Origin: Ptiloglossa arizonensis
Taxonomy: Eukaryota; Arthropoda; Insecta; Hymenoptera; Colletidae
Direction: 5' to 3'
Length of the DNA stretch: 64,000 bases
Assembly: GCF_051014685.1 (NCBI RefSeq)
Contig: NW_027478597.1
Span: 1 to 64,000 of the forward strand
The notes below the pieces were generated by a model, which saw only the letters and a program-made list of their open reading frames with translations, was not told the origin of the DNA and made no database searches. Positions 26,539-41,183 of the stretch are shown here, piece after piece. The first letter of the stretch is position 1. Each line of letters opens with the position of its first letter. The position numbers were made by a program, and so were the translations under genes.

Positions 26539-28837
26539 AAACACAAAAATTCCTGCTGCGTCTGAAAGTAGAAACTCGTCCGATTACAACGGTATTTGTA
26601 TTTTTTCCGTAGGCCATTCTGGTTAAGCGTTTGGAGCAGCAGAAGTGCGAAAACTTTGTTGTCTTCTTAACCATTTCTTGGCTTCAAACTCCTATATCTC
26701 GCGAACGGATTGACCTAACCCAAAAATTCCTGTTTCGTCTGAAAGTAGAAACTCGCCCGATTACAAAGGTATGTGTATTTTTTCCCTAGACCATTCTGGT
26801 TAAGCGTTTGGAGCAGCAGAGTTGCAAAAAATTTGTTGTCTTCTCAACCATTTCTTAGCTTCAAACTCCCATATCTCGCGAACGGATTGACCTAACCCAA
26901 AAATTCCTGTTTCGTCTGAAAGTATAAACTCGCCCGATTACAACGGTATGTGTATTTTTTCCCTAGCCCATTCTGGTTAAGCGTTTGGAGCAGTAGAATT
27001 GCGAAAAATTTTTGCCTTCTCAACCATTTCTTGGCTTCAAACTCCCATATCTCGCGAACGGATTGGCCTAACCCAAAAATTCCTGTTGCGTCTGAAAGTA
27101 GAAACTCGCCCGATTACAACGGTATATGTATTTTTTTCCTAGGCCATTCTGGTTAAGCGTTTGGAGCAGCAGAAGTGCGAAAACTTTGTTGTCTTCTTAA
27201 CCATTTCTTGGCTTCAAACTCCCATATCTCGCGAACGAATTGACTTATCCCAAAAATTCCTGTAGCTTGTGAAAGTAGAAACTCGCCCGATTACATCGGT
27301 ATGTGTGTTTTTTCAGTAGCCCATTCTGGTTAAGCGTTTGGAGCAGCAGAGTTGCGAAAAATTTTTGCCTTCTCAACCATTTCTTGGCTTCAAACTCCCA
27401 TATCTCGCGAACGGATTGGCCTAACCCAAAAATTCCTGTTGCGTCTGAAAGTAGAAACTCGCCCGATTACAACGGTATGTTTTATTTTTTCCCTAGGCCA
27501 TTCTGGTTAAGCGTTTGGAGCAGCAGAATTGCGAAAAATTTTTTGCCTTCTCAACCATTTCTTGGCTTCAAACTCCTATATCTCGCGAACGGATTGACCT
27601 AACCCAAAAATTCCTGTTGCGTCTGAAAGTAGAAACTCGCCCGATTACAAAGGTATGTGTATTTTTTCCCTAGGCCATTGTGGTTAAGCGTTTGGATCAG
27701 CAGAATTGCGAAAAATGTTTTGCCTTCTCAACCTTTTCTTGGCTTCAAACTCCCTTATCTCGCGAACGGATTGACCTAATCCAAAAATTCCTATTGCGTC
27801 TGAAAGTAGAAACTCACCCGATTACAACGGTATGTGTATTTTTTCCCTAGGCCATTCTGGTTAAGCGTTTGGAGCAGCAGAGTTGCGAAAAATTTGTTGT
27901 CTTCTCAACCATTTCTTAGCTTCAAACTCCCATATCTCGCGAACGGCTTGACATAACTCAAAAATTCCTGTTTCGTCTGAAAGTAGAAACTCGCCCGATT
28001 ACAACGGTATGTGTATTTTTTCCCTAGACCATTCTGGTTAAGCGTTTGGAGCAGCAGAGTTGCGAATAATGTTTTGCCTTCTCAACCATTTCTTGGCTTC
28101 AAACTCCTATATCTCGCGAACGGATTGACATAACCTAAAAATTCCTGTTGCGTCTGAAAGTAGAAACTCGCCCGATTTCAAAGGTGTGTGTATTTTTTCC
28201 CTAGACCATTCTGGTTAAGCGTTTGGAGCAGCAGAGTTGCGAAAAATTTGTTGTCTTCTCAACCATTTCTTAGCTTCAAAGTCCCATATCTCGCGAACGG
28301 ATTGACCTAACCCAAAAATTCCTATTGCATCTGAAAGTAGAAACTCGCCCGATTACAACGGTATGTGTATTTTTTCCCTAGGCCATTCTGGTTAAGCGTT
28401 TGGAGCAGGAGAATTGCGAAAAATTTTTGCCTTTTCAACCATTTCTTGGCTTCAAACTCCCATATCTCGCGAACGGATTGGCCTAACCCAAAAATTCCTG
28501 TAGCGTCTGAAAGTAGAAACTCGCCCGATTACAACGGTATGTGTATTTTTTCCCTAGGCCATTCTGGTTAAGCGTTTGGAGCAGCAGAGTTGCGAAAAAT
28601 TTGTTGTCTTCTCAACCATTTCTTGGCTTCAAACTCCTATATCTCGCGAACGGATTGACCTAACCCAAAAACTCCTGCTGCGTCTGAAAGTAGAAACTCG
28701 CCCGATTACAAAGGTATGTGTATTTTTTCCCTAGACCATTCTGGTTAAGCGTTTGGAGCAGCAGAGTTGCGAAAAATTTGTGGTCTTCTCAACCATTTCT
28801 TAGCTTCATAGTCCCATATCTCGCGAACGGATTGACC
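26539..28837 (+). repeat. Satellite segment, 13 monomers, with a module shared with 48-55 kb
   Basis: It starts at aaacacaaaaattcctgctg. Near 27300-27600 it has a distinctive module, ttttttcagtagcc followed by ggtatgttttattttttccc. The module recurs at about 48.2, 51.4 and 54.4 kb, the first of these 20.9 kb (118 monomers) away. The array therefore shuffles groups of monomers over tens of kilobases. No gene is seen. Confidence 0.7.
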
Positions 28838-31312
28838 AAACACAAAAATTCTTGCTGCGTCTGAAAGTAGAAACTCGTCCGATTACAACGGTATTTGTAT
28901 TTTTTCCCTAGGCCATTCTGGTTAAGCGTTTGGAGCAGCAGAAGTGCGAAAACTTTGTTGTCTTCTTAACCATTTCTTGGCTTCAAACTCCTATATCTCG
29001 CGAACGGATTGACCTAACCCAAAAATTCCTGTTTCGTCTGAAAGTAGAAACTCGCCCGATTACAAAGGTATGTGTATTTTTTCCCTAGACCATTCTGGTT
29101 AAGCGTTTGGAGCAGCAGAGTTGCGAAAAATTTGTTGTCTTCTCAACCATTTCTTAGCTTCAAACTCCCATATCTCGCGAACGAATTGACCTAACCCAAA
29201 AATTCCTGTTTCGTCTGAAAGTAGAAACTCGCCCGATTACAACGGTATGTGTATTTTTTCCCTAGGCCATTCTGGTTAAGCGTTTGGATCAGCAGAATTG
29301 CGAAAAATATTTTGCCTTCTCAACCATTTCTTGGCTTCAAACTCCCATATCTCGCGAACGGATTGACCTAATCCAAAAATTCCTATTGCGTCTGTAAGTA
29401 GAAACTCGCCCGATTACAACGGTATGTGTATTTTTTCCCTAGGCCATTCTGGTTAAGCGTTTGGAGCAGCAGAAGTGCGAAAACTTTGTTGTCTTCTTAA
29501 CCATTTCTTGGCTTCAAACTCCCATATCTCGCGAACGAATTGACATATCCCAAAAATTCCTGTTGCTTGTGAAAGTAGAAACTCGCACGATTACAACGGT
29601 ATGTGTGTTTTTTCCCTAGCCCATTCTGGTTAAGCGTTTGGAGCAGGAGAATTGCGAAAAATTTTTGCCTTCTCAACCATTTCTTGGCTTCAAACTCCCA
29701 TATCTCGCGATCGGTTTGGCCTAACCCAAAAATTCCTGTTGCGTCTGAAAGTAGAAACTCGCCCGATTACAACGGTATATGTATTTTTTTCCTAGGCCAT
29801 TCTGGTTAAGCGTTTGGAGCAGCAGAAGTGCGAAAACTTTGTTGTCTTCTTAACCATTTCTTAGCTTCAAACTCCCATATCTCGCGAACGAATTGACTTA
29901 TCCCAAAAATTCCTGTTGCTTGTGAAAGTAGAAACTCGCCCGATTACAACGGTATGTGTGTTTTTTCCCTAGCCCATTCTGGTTAAGCGTTTGGAGCAGG
30001 AGAATTGAGAAAAATTTTTGCCTTCTCAACCATTTCTTGGCTTCAAAGTCCCATATCTCGCGAACGGATTGACCTAACCCAAAATTCCTGTTGCGTCTGA
30101 AAGTAGAAACTCGCCCGATTACAAAGGTATGTGTACTTTTTCCCTAGACCATTCTGGTTTAGCGTTTGGAGCAGCAGAGTTGCGAAAAATTTGTTGTCTT
30201 CTCAACCATTTCTTAGCTTCAAAGTCCCATATCTCGCGAACGGATTGACCAAACACAAAAATTCCTGCTGCGTCTGAAAGTAGAAACTCGCCCGATTACA
30301 ACGGTATGTGTATTTTTTCCCTAGGCCATTCTGGTTAAGCGTTTGGAGCAGCAGAGTTGCGAAAAATTTGTTGTCTTCTCAACCATTTCTCGGCTTCAAA
30401 CTCCTGTATCTCGCGAACGGATTGACCTAACCCAAAAACTCCTGCTGCGTCTGAAAGTAGAAACTCGCCCGATTACAAAGGTATGTGTATTTTTTCCCTA
30501 GGCCATTCTGGTTAAGCGTTTGGAGCAGCAGAATTGCGAAAAATTTTTTGCCTTCTCAACCATTTCTTGGCTTCAAACTCCCATATCTCGCGAACGGATT
30601 GACTTAACCCAAAAATTCCTGTTGCGTCTGAAAGTAGAAACTCGCCCGATTACAACGGTATATGTATTTTTTTCCTAGGCCATTCTGGTTAAGCGTTTGG
30701 AGCAGCAGAGTTGCGAAAAATTTGTTGTCTTCTCAACCATTTCTTAGCTTCAAACTCCCATATCTCGCGAACGGATTGACCTAATCCAAAAATTCCTATT
30801 GCGTCTGAAAGTAGAAACTCGCCCGATTACAAAGGTATGTGTATTTTTTCCCTAGGCCATTCTGGTTAAGTGTTTGGAGCAGCAGAGTTGCGAAAAATTT
30901 GTTGTCTTCTCAACCATTTCTTAGCTTCAAACTCCCATATCTCGCGAACGGATTGACCTAACTCAAAAATTCCTGTTTCGTCTGAAAGTAGAAACTAGCC
31001 CGATTACAACGGTATGTGTATTTTATCCCTAGGCCATTTTGGTTAAGCGTTTGGATCAGCAGAATTGCGAAAAATGTTTTGCCTTCTCAACCATTTCTTG
31101 GCTTCAAACTCCTATATCTCGCGAACGGATTGACCTAACCCAAAAACTCCTGCTGCGTCTGAAAGTAGAAACTCGCCCGATTACAAAGGTATGTGTATTT
31201 TTTCCCTAGACCATTCTGGTTAAGCGTTTGGAGCAGCAGAGTTGCGAAAAATTTGTTGTCTTCTCAACCATTTCTTAGCTTCAAAGTCCCATATCTCGCG
31301 AACGGATTGACC
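28838..31312 (+). repeat. 14-mer higher-order repeat (2475 bp)
   Basis: It starts at aaacacaaaaattcttgctg, and the same start recurs at 31313. Internal order: ggtatttgtat E-like unit, two cctgtttcgtctg units, a gatcagcag unit, then an E unit with cgaattgacatatccc and F units. Confidence 0.7.
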
Positions 31313-33256
31313 AAACACAAAAATTCTTGCTGCGTCTGAAAGTAGAAACTCGTCCGATTACAACGGTATTTGTATTTTTTCCCTAGGCCATTCTGGTTAA
31401 GCGTTTGGAGCAGCAGAAGTGCGAAAACTTTGTTTTCTTCTTAACCATTTCTTGGCTTCAAACTCCTATATCTCGCGAACGGATTGACCTAACCCAAAAA
31501 TTCCTGTTTCGTCTGAAAGTAGAAACTCGCCCGATTACGAAGGTATGTGTATTTTTTCCCTAGACCATTCTGGTTAAGCGTTTGGAGCAGCAGAGTTGCG
31601 AAAAATTTGTTGTCTTCTCAACCATTTCTTAGCTTCAAACTCCCATATCTCGCGAACGGATTGACCTAACCCAAAAATTCCTGTTTCGTCTGAAAGTAGA
31701 AACTCGCCCGATTACAACGGTATGTGTATTTTTTCCCTAGACCATTCTGGTTAAGCGTTTGGATCAGCAGAATTGCGAAAAATATTTTGCCTTCTCAACC
31801 ATTTCTTGGCTTCAAACTCCCATATCTCGCGAACGGATTGACCTAATCCAAAAATTCCTATTGCGTCTGTAAGTAGAAACTCGCCCGATTACAACGGTAT
31901 GTGTATTTTTTCCCTAGGCCATTCTGGTTAAGCGTTTGGAGCAGCAGAAGTGCGAAAACTTTGTTGTCTTCTTAACCATTTCTTGGCTTCAAACTCCCAT
32001 ATCTCGCGAACGAATTGACATATCCCAAAAATTCCTGTTGCTTGTGAAAGTAGAAACTCGCACGATTACAACGGTATGGTGTTTTTTCCCTAGCCCATTC
32101 TGGTTAAGCGTTTGGAGCAGGAGAATTGCGAAAAATTTTTGCCTTCTCAACCATTTCTTGGCTTCAAACTCCCATATCTCGCGAACGGATTGGCCTAACC
32201 CAAAAATTCCTGTTGCGTCTGAAAGTAGAAACTCGCCCGATTACAACGGTATATGTATTTTTTTCCTAGGCCATTCTGGTTAAGCGTTTGGAGCAGCAGA
32301 AGTGCGAAAACTTTGTTGTCTTCTTAACCATTTCTTAGCTTCAAACTCCCATATCTCGCGAACGAATTGACTTATCCCAAAAATTCCTGTTGCTTGTGAA
32401 AGTAGAAACTCGCCCGATTACAACGGTATGTGTGTTTTTTCCCTAGCCCATTCTGGTTAAGCGTTTGGAGCAGGAGAATTGAGAAAAATTTTTGCCTTCT
32501 CAACCATTTCTTGGCTTCAAAGTCCCATATCTCGCGAACGGATTGACCTAACCCAAAAATTCCTGTTGCGTCTGAAAGTAGAAACTCGCCCGATTACAAA
32601 GGTATGTGTATTTTTTCCCTAGACCATTCTGGTTAAGCGTTTGGAGCAGCAGAGTTGCGAAAAATTTGTTGTCTTCTCAACCATTTCTTAGCTTCAAAGT
32701 CCCATATCTCGCGAACGGATTGACCAAACACAAAAATTCCTGCTGCGTCTGAAAGTAGAAACTCGCCCGATTACAACGGTATGTGTATTTTTTCCCTAGG
32801 CCATTCTGGTTAAGCGTTTGGAGCAGCAGAGTTGCGAAAAATTTGTTGTCTTCTCAACCATTTCCCGGCTTCAAACTCCTGTATCTCGCGAACGGATTGA
32901 CCTAACCCAAAAACTCCTGCTGCGTCTGAAAGTAGAAACTCGCCCGATTACAAAGGTATGTGTATTTTTTCCCTAGGCCATTCTGGTTAAGCGTTTGGAG
33001 CAGCAGAATTGCGAAAAATTTTTTGCCTTCTCAACCATTTCTTGGCTTCAAACTCCCATATCTCGCGAACTGATTGACTTAACCCAAAAATTCCTGTTGC
33101 GTCTGAAAGTAGAAACTCGCCCGATTACAACGGTATATGTATTTTTTTCCTAGGCCATTCTGGTTAAGCGTTTGGAGCAGCAGAGTTGCGAAAAATTTGT
33201 TGTCTTCTCAACCATTTCTTAGCTTCAAAGTCCCATATCTCGCGAACGGATTGACC
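31313..33256 (+). repeat. 11-mer higher-order repeat, related copy (1944 bp)
   Basis: This is the same block as 28838-31312, shorter by three monomers. In its F unit at about 32073 the start reads ggtatggtgtttttt, with one base lost, which joins two frames into a spurious 115-residue ORF. The following block starts at 33257. Confidence 0.7.
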
Positions 33257-36231
33257 AAACACAAAAATTCCTGCTGCGTCTGAAAGTAGAAACTCGTCCG
33301 ATTACAACGGTATTTGTATTTTGTCCCTAGGCCATTCTGGTTAAGCGTTTGGAGCAGCAGAAGTGCGAAAACTTTGTTGTCTTCTTAACCATTTCTTGGC
33401 TTCATACTCCTATATCTCGCGAACGGATTGACCTAACCCAAAAATTCCTGCTGCGTCTGAAAGTAGAAACTCGCCCGATTACAAAGGTATGTGTATTTTT
33501 TCCCTAGACCATTCTGGTTAAGCGTTTGGAGCAGCAGAGTTGCGAAAAATTTGTTGTCTTCTCAACCATTTCTTAGCTTCAAACTCCCATATCTCGCGAA
33601 CGGATTGACCTAACCCAAAAATTCCTGTATCGTCTGAAAGTAGAAACTCGCCCGATTACAACGGTATGTGTATTTTTTCCCTAGGCCATTCTGGTTAAGC
33701 GTTTGGATCAGCAGAATTGCGAAAAATGTTTTGCCTTCTCAACCATTTCTTGGCTTCAAACTCCCATATCTCGCGAACGGATTGACCTAATCCAAAAATT
33801 CCTATTGCGTCTGAAAGTAGAAACTCGCCCGATTACAACGGTATGTGTATTTTTTCCCTAGGCCATTCTGGTTAAGCGTTTGGAGCAGCAGAAGTGCGAA
33901 AACTTTGTTGTCTTCTTAACCATTTCTTGGCTTCAAACTCCCATATCTCGCGAACGAATTGACATATCCCAAAAATTCCTGTTGCTTGTGAAAGTAGAAA
34001 CTCGCATGATTACAACGGTATGTGTGTTTTTTCCCTAGCCCATTCTGGTTAAGCGTTTGGAGCAGGAGAATTGCGAAAAATTTTTGCCTTCTCAACCATT
34101 TCTTGGCTTCAAACTCCCATATCTCGCGAACGGATTGGCCTAACCCAAAAATTCCTGTTGCGTCTGAAAGTAGAAACTCGCCCGATTACAACGGTATATG
34201 TATTTTTTTCCTAGGCCATTCTGGTTAAGCGTTTGGAGCAGCAGAAGTGCGAAAACTTTGTTGTCTTCTTAACCATTTCTTAGCTTCAAACTCCCATATC
34301 TCGCGAACGAATTGATTTATCCCAAAAATTCCTGTTGCTTGTGAAAGTAGAAACTCGCCCGATTACAACGGTATGTTTGTTTTTTCCCTAGCCCATTCTG
34401 GTTAAGCGTTTGGAGCAGGAGAATTGAGAAAAATTTTTGCCTTCTCAACCATTTCTTGGCTTCAAACTCCCATATCTCGCGAACGGATTGGCCTAACCCA
34501 AAAATTCCTATTGCATCTGAAAGCAGAAACTCGCCCGATTACAACGGTATGTGTATTTTTTCCCTAGGCCATTCTGGTTAAGCGTTTGGATCAGCAGAAT
34601 TGCGAAAAATGTTTTGCCTTTTCAACCATTTCTTGGTTTCAAAGTCCCATATCTCGCGAACGGATTGACCTAACCCAAAAACTCCTGCTGCGTCTGAAAG
34701 TAGAAACTCGCCCGATTACAAAGGTATGTGTGTTTTTTCCCTAGCCCATTCTGGTTAAGCGTTTGGAGCAGGAGAATTGCGAAAAATTTTTGCCTTCTCA
34801 ACCATTTCTTGGCTTCAAACTCCCATATCTCGCGAACGGATTGGCCTAACCCAAAAATTCCTGTTGCGTCTGAAAGTAGAAACTCGCCCGATTGCAACGG
34901 TATATGTATTTTTTTCCTAGGCCATTCTGGTTAAGCGTTTGGAGCAGCAGAAGTGCGAAAGCTTTGTTGTCTTCTTAACCATTTCTTAGCTTCAAACTCC
35001 CATATCTGGCGAACGAATTGACTTATCCCAAAAATTCCTGTTGCTTGTGAAAGTAGAAACTCGCCCGATTACAACGGTATGTGTGTTTTTTCCCTAGCCC
35101 ATTCAGGTTAAGCGTTTGGAGCAGGAGAATTGAGAAAAATTTTTGCCTTCTCAACCATTTCTTGGCTTCAAACTCCCATATCTCGCGAACGGATTGGCCT
35201 AACCCAAAAATTCCTATTGCATCTGAAAGCAGAAACTCGCCCGATTACAACGGTTTGTGTATTTTTTCCCTAGGCCATTCTGGTTAAGCGTTTGGATCAG
35301 CAGAATTGCGAAAAATGTTTTGCCTTTTCAACCATTTCTTGGTTTCAAAGTCCCATATCTCGCGAACGAATTGACCTAACCCAAAAATTCCTGTTGCGTC
35401 TGAAAGTAGAAACTCGCCCGATTACAAAGGTATGTGTATTTTTTCCCTAGACCATTCTGGTTAAGCGTTTGGAGCAGCAGAGTTGCGAAAAATTTGTTGT
35501 CTTCTCAACCATTTCTTAGCTTCAAAGTCCCATATCTCGCGAACGGATTGACCTAACCCAAAAATTCCTATTGCATCTGAAAGTAGAAACTCGCCCGATT
35601 ACAACGGTATGTGTACTTTTTCCCTAGGCCATTCTGGTTAAGCGTTTGGATCAGCAGAATTGCGAAAAATGTTTTGCCTTCTGAACCATTTCTTGGCTTC
35701 AAACTCCCATATCTCGCGAACGGATTGGCCCAACCCAAAAATTCCTGTTGCGTCTGAAAGTAGAAACTCGCCCGATTACAACGGTATATGTATTTTTTTC
35801 CTAGGCCATTCTGGTTAAGCGTTTGGAGCAGCAGAAGTGCGAAAACTTTGTTGTCTTCTTAACCATTTCTTAGCTTCAAACTCCCATATCTCGCGAACGA
35901 ATTGACTTATCCCAAAAATTCCTGTTGCTTGCGAAAGTAGAAACTCGCCCGATTACAACGGTATGTGTGTTTTTTCCCTAGCCCATTCTGGTTAAGCGTT
36001 TGGAGCTGGAGAATTGAGAAAAATTTTTGCCTTCTCAACCATTTCTTGGCTTCAAACTCCCATATCTCGCGAACGGATTGGCCTAACCCAAAAATTCCTA
36101 TTGCATCTGAAAGCAGAAACTCGCCCGATTACAACGGTATGTGTATTTTTTCCCTAGGCGATTCTGGTTAAGCGTTTGGATCAGCAGAATTGCGAAAAAT
36201 GTTTTGCCTTTTCAACCATTTCTTGGTTTCA
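33257..36231 (+). repeat. Satellite segment rich in F units (~17 monomers)
   Basis: The first part repeats the preceding block. From about 34.0 kb an arrangement of F, E and gatcagcag units repeats with a 706-bp (4-monomer) spacing: F units at 34018 and 34724, and at 34371 and 35077. F units follow again at about 35961. No gene is seen. Confidence 0.65.
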
Positions 36232-39200
36232 AAGTGCCATATCTCGCGAACGGATTGACCTAACCCAAAAATTCCTGTTGCGTCTGAAAGTAGAAACTCG
36301 CCCGATTACAAAGGTATGTGTATTTTTTCCCTAGACCATTCTGGTTAAGCGTTTGGAGCAGCAGAGTTGCGAAAAATTTGTTGTCTTCTCAACCATTTCT
36401 TAGCTTCAAAGTCCCATATCTCGCGAACGGATTGACCTAACCCAAAAATTCCTATTGCATCTGAAAGTAGAAACTCGCCCGATTACAACGGTATGTGTAC
36501 TTTTTCCCTAGGCCATTCTGGTTAAGCGTTTGGATCAGCAGAATTGCGAAAAATGTTTTGCCTTCTCAACCATTTCTTGGCTTCAAACTCCCATATCTCG
36601 CGAACGGATTGACCTAATCCAAAAATTGCTATTGCGTCTGAAAGTAGAAACTCGCCCGATTACAACGGTATGTGTATTTTTTCCGTAGGCCATTCTGGTT
36701 AAGCGTTTGGAGCAGCAGAATTGCGAAAAATTTTTTGCCTTCTCAACCATTTCTTGGCTTCAAACTCCCATATCTCGCGAACGGATTGACTTAACCCAAA
36801 AATTCCTGTTGCGTCTGAAAGTAGAAACTCGCCCGATTACAACGGTATATGTATTTTTTTCCTAGGCCATTCTGGTTAAGCGTTTGGAGCAGCAGAAGTG
36901 CGAAAACTTTGTTGTCTTCTTAACCATTTCTTGGCTTGAAACTCCCATATCTCGCGAACGAATTGACTTATCCCAAAAATTCCTGTTGCTTGTGAAAGTA
37001 GAAACTCGCCCGATTACAACGGTATGTGTGCTTTTTCCCTAGCCCATTCTGGTTAAGCGTTTGGAGCAGGAGAATTGCGCAAAATTTTTGCCTTCTCAAC
37101 CATTTCTTGGTTTCAAACTCCCATATCTCGCGAACGGATTGGCCTAACCCAAAAATTCCTGTTGCGTCTGAAAGTAGAAACTCGCCCGATTACAAAGGTA
37201 TGTGTATTTTTTCCCTAGACCATTCTGGTTAAGCGTTTGGAGCAGCAGAGTTGCGAAAAATTTGTTGTCTTCTCAACCATTTCTTAGCTTCAAAGTCCCA
37301 TATCTCGCGAACGGATTGACCAAACACAAAAATTCCTGCTGCGTCTGAAAGTAGAAACTCGCCCGATTACAACGGTATGTGTATTTTTTCCCTAGGCCAT
37401 TCTGGTTAAGCGTTTGGAGCAGCCGAATTGCGAAAAATTTTTTGCCTTCTCAACCATTTCTTGGCTTCAAACTCCCATATCTCGCGAACGGATTGACTTA
37501 ACCCAAAAATTCCTGTTGCGTCTGAAAGTAGAAACTCGCCCGATTACAACAGTATATGTATTTTTTTCCTAGGCCATTCTGGTTAAGCGTTTGGAGCAGC
37601 AGAAGTGCGAAAACTTTGTTGTCTTCCTAACCATTTCTTGGCTTCAAACTCCCATATCTCGCGAACGAATTGACTTATCCCAAAAATTCCTGTTGCTTGT
37701 GAAAGTAGAAACTCGCCCGATTACAACGGTATGTGTGTTTTTTCCCTAGCCCATTCTGGTTAAGCGTTTGGAGCAGGAGAATTGCGCAAAATTGTTGCCT
37801 TCTCAACCATATCTTGGCTTCAAACTCCCATATCTCGCGAACGGATCGGCCTAACCCAAAAATTCCTGTTGCGTCTGAAAGTAGAAACTCGCCCGATTAC
37901 AAAGGTATGTGTATTTTTTCCCTAGACCATTCTGGTTAAGCGTTTGGAGCAGCAGAGTTGCGAAAAATTTGTTGTCTTCTCAACCATTTCTTAGCTTCAA
38001 ACTCCCATATCTCGCGAACGGATTGACCTAACCCAAAAATTCCTGTTTCGTCTGAAAGTAGAAACTCGCCCGATTACAACGGTATGTGTGTTTTGTCCCT
38101 AGGCCATTCTGGTTAAGCGTTTGGATCAGCAGAATTGCGAAAAATGTTTTGCCTTCTCAACCATTTCTTGGCTTCAAACTCCCATATCTCGCGAACGGAT
38201 TGACCTAATCCAAAAATTCCTATTGCGTCTGTAAGTAGAAACTCGCCCGATTACAACGGTATGTGTATTTTTTTCCCTAGGCCATTCTGGTTAAGCGTTT
38301 GGAGCAGCAGAGTTGCGAAAAATTTGTTGTCTTCTCAACCATTTCTTAGCTTCAAAGTCCCATATCTCGCGAACGGATTGACCAAACACAAAAATTCCTG
38401 CTGCGTCTGAAAGTAGAAACTCGCCCGATTACAACGGTATATGTATTTTTTTCCTAGGCCATTCTGGTTAAGCGTTTGGAGCAGCAGAAGTGCGAAAACT
38501 TTGTTGTCTTCTTAACCATTTCTTAGCTTCAAACTCCCATATCTCGCGAACGAATTGACTTATCCCAAAAATTCCTGTTGCTTGCGAAAGTAGAAACTCG
38601 CCCGATTACAACGGTATGTGTGTTTTTTCCCTAGCCCATTCTGGTTAAGCGTTTGGAGCTGGAGAATTGAGAAAAATTTTTGCCTTCTCAACCATTTCTT
38701 GGCTTCAAACTCCCATATCTCGCGAACGGATTGGCCTAACCCAAAAATTCCTATTGCATCTGAAAGCAGAAACTCGCCCGATTACAACGGTATGTGTATT
38801 TTTTCCCTAGGCCATTCTGGTTAAGCGTTTGGATCAGCAGAATTGCGAAAAATGTTTTGCCTTTTCATCCATTTCTTGGTTTCAAAGTCCCATATCTCGC
38901 GAACGGATTGACCTAACCCAAAAATTCCTGTTGCGTCTGAAAGTAGAAACTCGCCCGATTACAAAGGTATGTGTATTTTTTCCCTAGACCATTCTGGTTA
39001 AGCGTTTGGAGCAGCAGAGTTGCGAAAAATTTGTTGTCTTCTCAACCATTTCTTAGCTTCAAAGTCCCATATCTCGCGAACGGATTGACCTAACGCAAAA
39101 ATTCCTATTGCATCTGAAAGTAGAAACTCGCCCGATTACAACGGTATGTGTACTTTTTCCCTAGGCCATTCTGGTTAAGCGTTTGGATCAGCAGAATTGC

Positions 39201-41183
39201 GAAAAATGTTTTGCCTTCTCAACCATTTCTTGGCTTCAAACTCCCATATCTCGCGAACGGATTGACCTAATCCAAAAATTCCTATTGCGTCTGAAAGTAG
39301 AAACTCGCCCGATTACAACGGTATGTGTGTTTTTTCCCTAGCCCATTCTGGTTAAGCGTTTGGAGCAGGAGAATTGCGCAAAATTTTTGCCTTCTCAACC
39401 ATTTCTTGGCTTCAAACTCCCATATCTCGCGAACGGATTGGCCTAACCCAAAAATTCCTGTTGCGTCTGAAAGTAGAAACTCGCCCGATTACAAAGGTAT
39501 GTGTATTTTTTCCCTAGACCATTCTGGTTAAGCGTTTGGAGCAGCAGAGTTGCGAAAAATTTGTTGTCTTCTCAACCATTTCTTAGCTTCAAAGTCCCAT
39601 ATCTCGCGAACGGATTGACCAAACCCAAAAATTCCTGTTTCGTCTGAAAGTAGAAACTCGCCCGATTACAACGGTATGTGTGTTTTGTCCCTAGGCCATT
39701 CTGGTTAAGCGTTTGGATCAGCAGAATTGCGAAAAATGTTTTGCCTTCTCAACCATTTCTTGGCTTCAAACTCCCATATCTCGCGAACGGATTGACCTAA
39801 TCCAAAAATTCCTATTGCGTCTGTAAGTAGAAACTCGCCCGATTACAACGGTATGTGTATTTTTTTCCCTAGGCCATTCTGGTTAAGCGTTTGGAGCAGC
39901 AGAAGTGCGAAAACTTTGTTGTCTTCTTAACCATTTCTTGGCTTCAAACTCCCATATCTCGCGAACGAATTGACTTATCCCAAAAATTCCTGTTGCTTGT
40001 GAAAGTAGAAACTCGCACGATTACAACGGTATGTGTGTTTTTTCCCTAGCCCATTCTGGTTAAGCGTTTGGAGCAGGAGAATTGCGAAAAATTTTTGCCT
40101 TCTCAACCATTTCTTGGCTTCAAACTCCCATATCTCGCGAACGGATTGGCCTAACCCAAAAATTCCTGTTGCGTCTGAAAGTAGAAACTCGCCCGATTAC
40201 AACGGTGTATGTATTTTTTTCCTAGGCCATTCTGGTTAAGCGTTTGGAGCAGCAGAAGTGCGAAAACTTTGTTGTCTTCTTAACCATTTCTTAGCTACAA
40301 ACTCCCATATCTCGCGAACGAATTGACTTTTCCCAAAAATTCCTGTTGCTTGTGAAAGTAGAAACTCGCCCGATTACAACGGTATGTGTGTTTTTTCCCT
40401 AGCCCATTCTGGTTAAGCGTTTGGAGCAGGAGAATTGCGCAAAATTGTTGCCTTCTCAACCATATCTTGGCTTCAAACTCCCATATCTCGCGAACGGATT
40501 GGCCTAACCCAAAAATTCCTATTGCATCTGAAAGCAGAAACTCGCCCGATTACAACGGTATGTGTATTTTTTCCCTAGACCATTCTGGTTAAGCGTTTGG
40601 AGCAGCAGAGTTGCGAAAAATTTGTTGTCTTCTCAACCATTTCTTAGCTTCAAAGTCCCATATCTCGCGAACGGATTGACCTAACCCAAAAATTCCTATT
40701 GCATCTGAAAGTAGAAACTCGCCCGATTACAACGGTATGTGTACTTTTTCCCTAGGCCATTCTGGTTAAGCGTTTGGATCAGCAGAATTGCGAAAAATGT
40801 TTTGCCTTCTCAACCATTTCTTGGCTTCAAACTCCCATATCTCGCGAACGGATTGACCTAATCCAAAAATTCCTATTGCGTCTGAAAGTAGAAACTCGCC
40901 CGATTACAACGGTATGTGTATTTTTTCCCTAGACCATTCTGGTTAAGCGTTTGGAGCAGCAGAGTTGCGAAAAATTTGTTGTCTTCTCAACCATTTCTTA
41001 GCTTCAAAGTCCCATATCTCGCGAACGGATTGACCTAACCCAAAAATTCCTATTGCATCTGAAAGTAGAAACTCGCCCGATTACAACGGTATGTGTATTT
41101 TTTCCCTAGGCCATTCTGGTTAAGCGTTTGGATCAGCAGAATTGCGAAAAATGTTTTGCCTTTTCAACCATTTCTTGGTTTCA
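36232..41183 (+). repeat. 28-mer higher-order repeat, copy 1 (~4.95 kb)
   Basis: It starts at the rare aaagtgccatat, which recurs at 41183. Shared markers with copy 2 are aaaaattgctattgcg (36621, 41396), gcagccgaattg, caacagtatatg, ggatcggcc, gttttgtccc, ggagctggag, cttttcatcc (38861, 43636), taacgcaaaa (39091, 43866) and aacggtgtatg. One extra monomer near 36.3-36.6 kb is absent from copy 2. Confidence 0.8.
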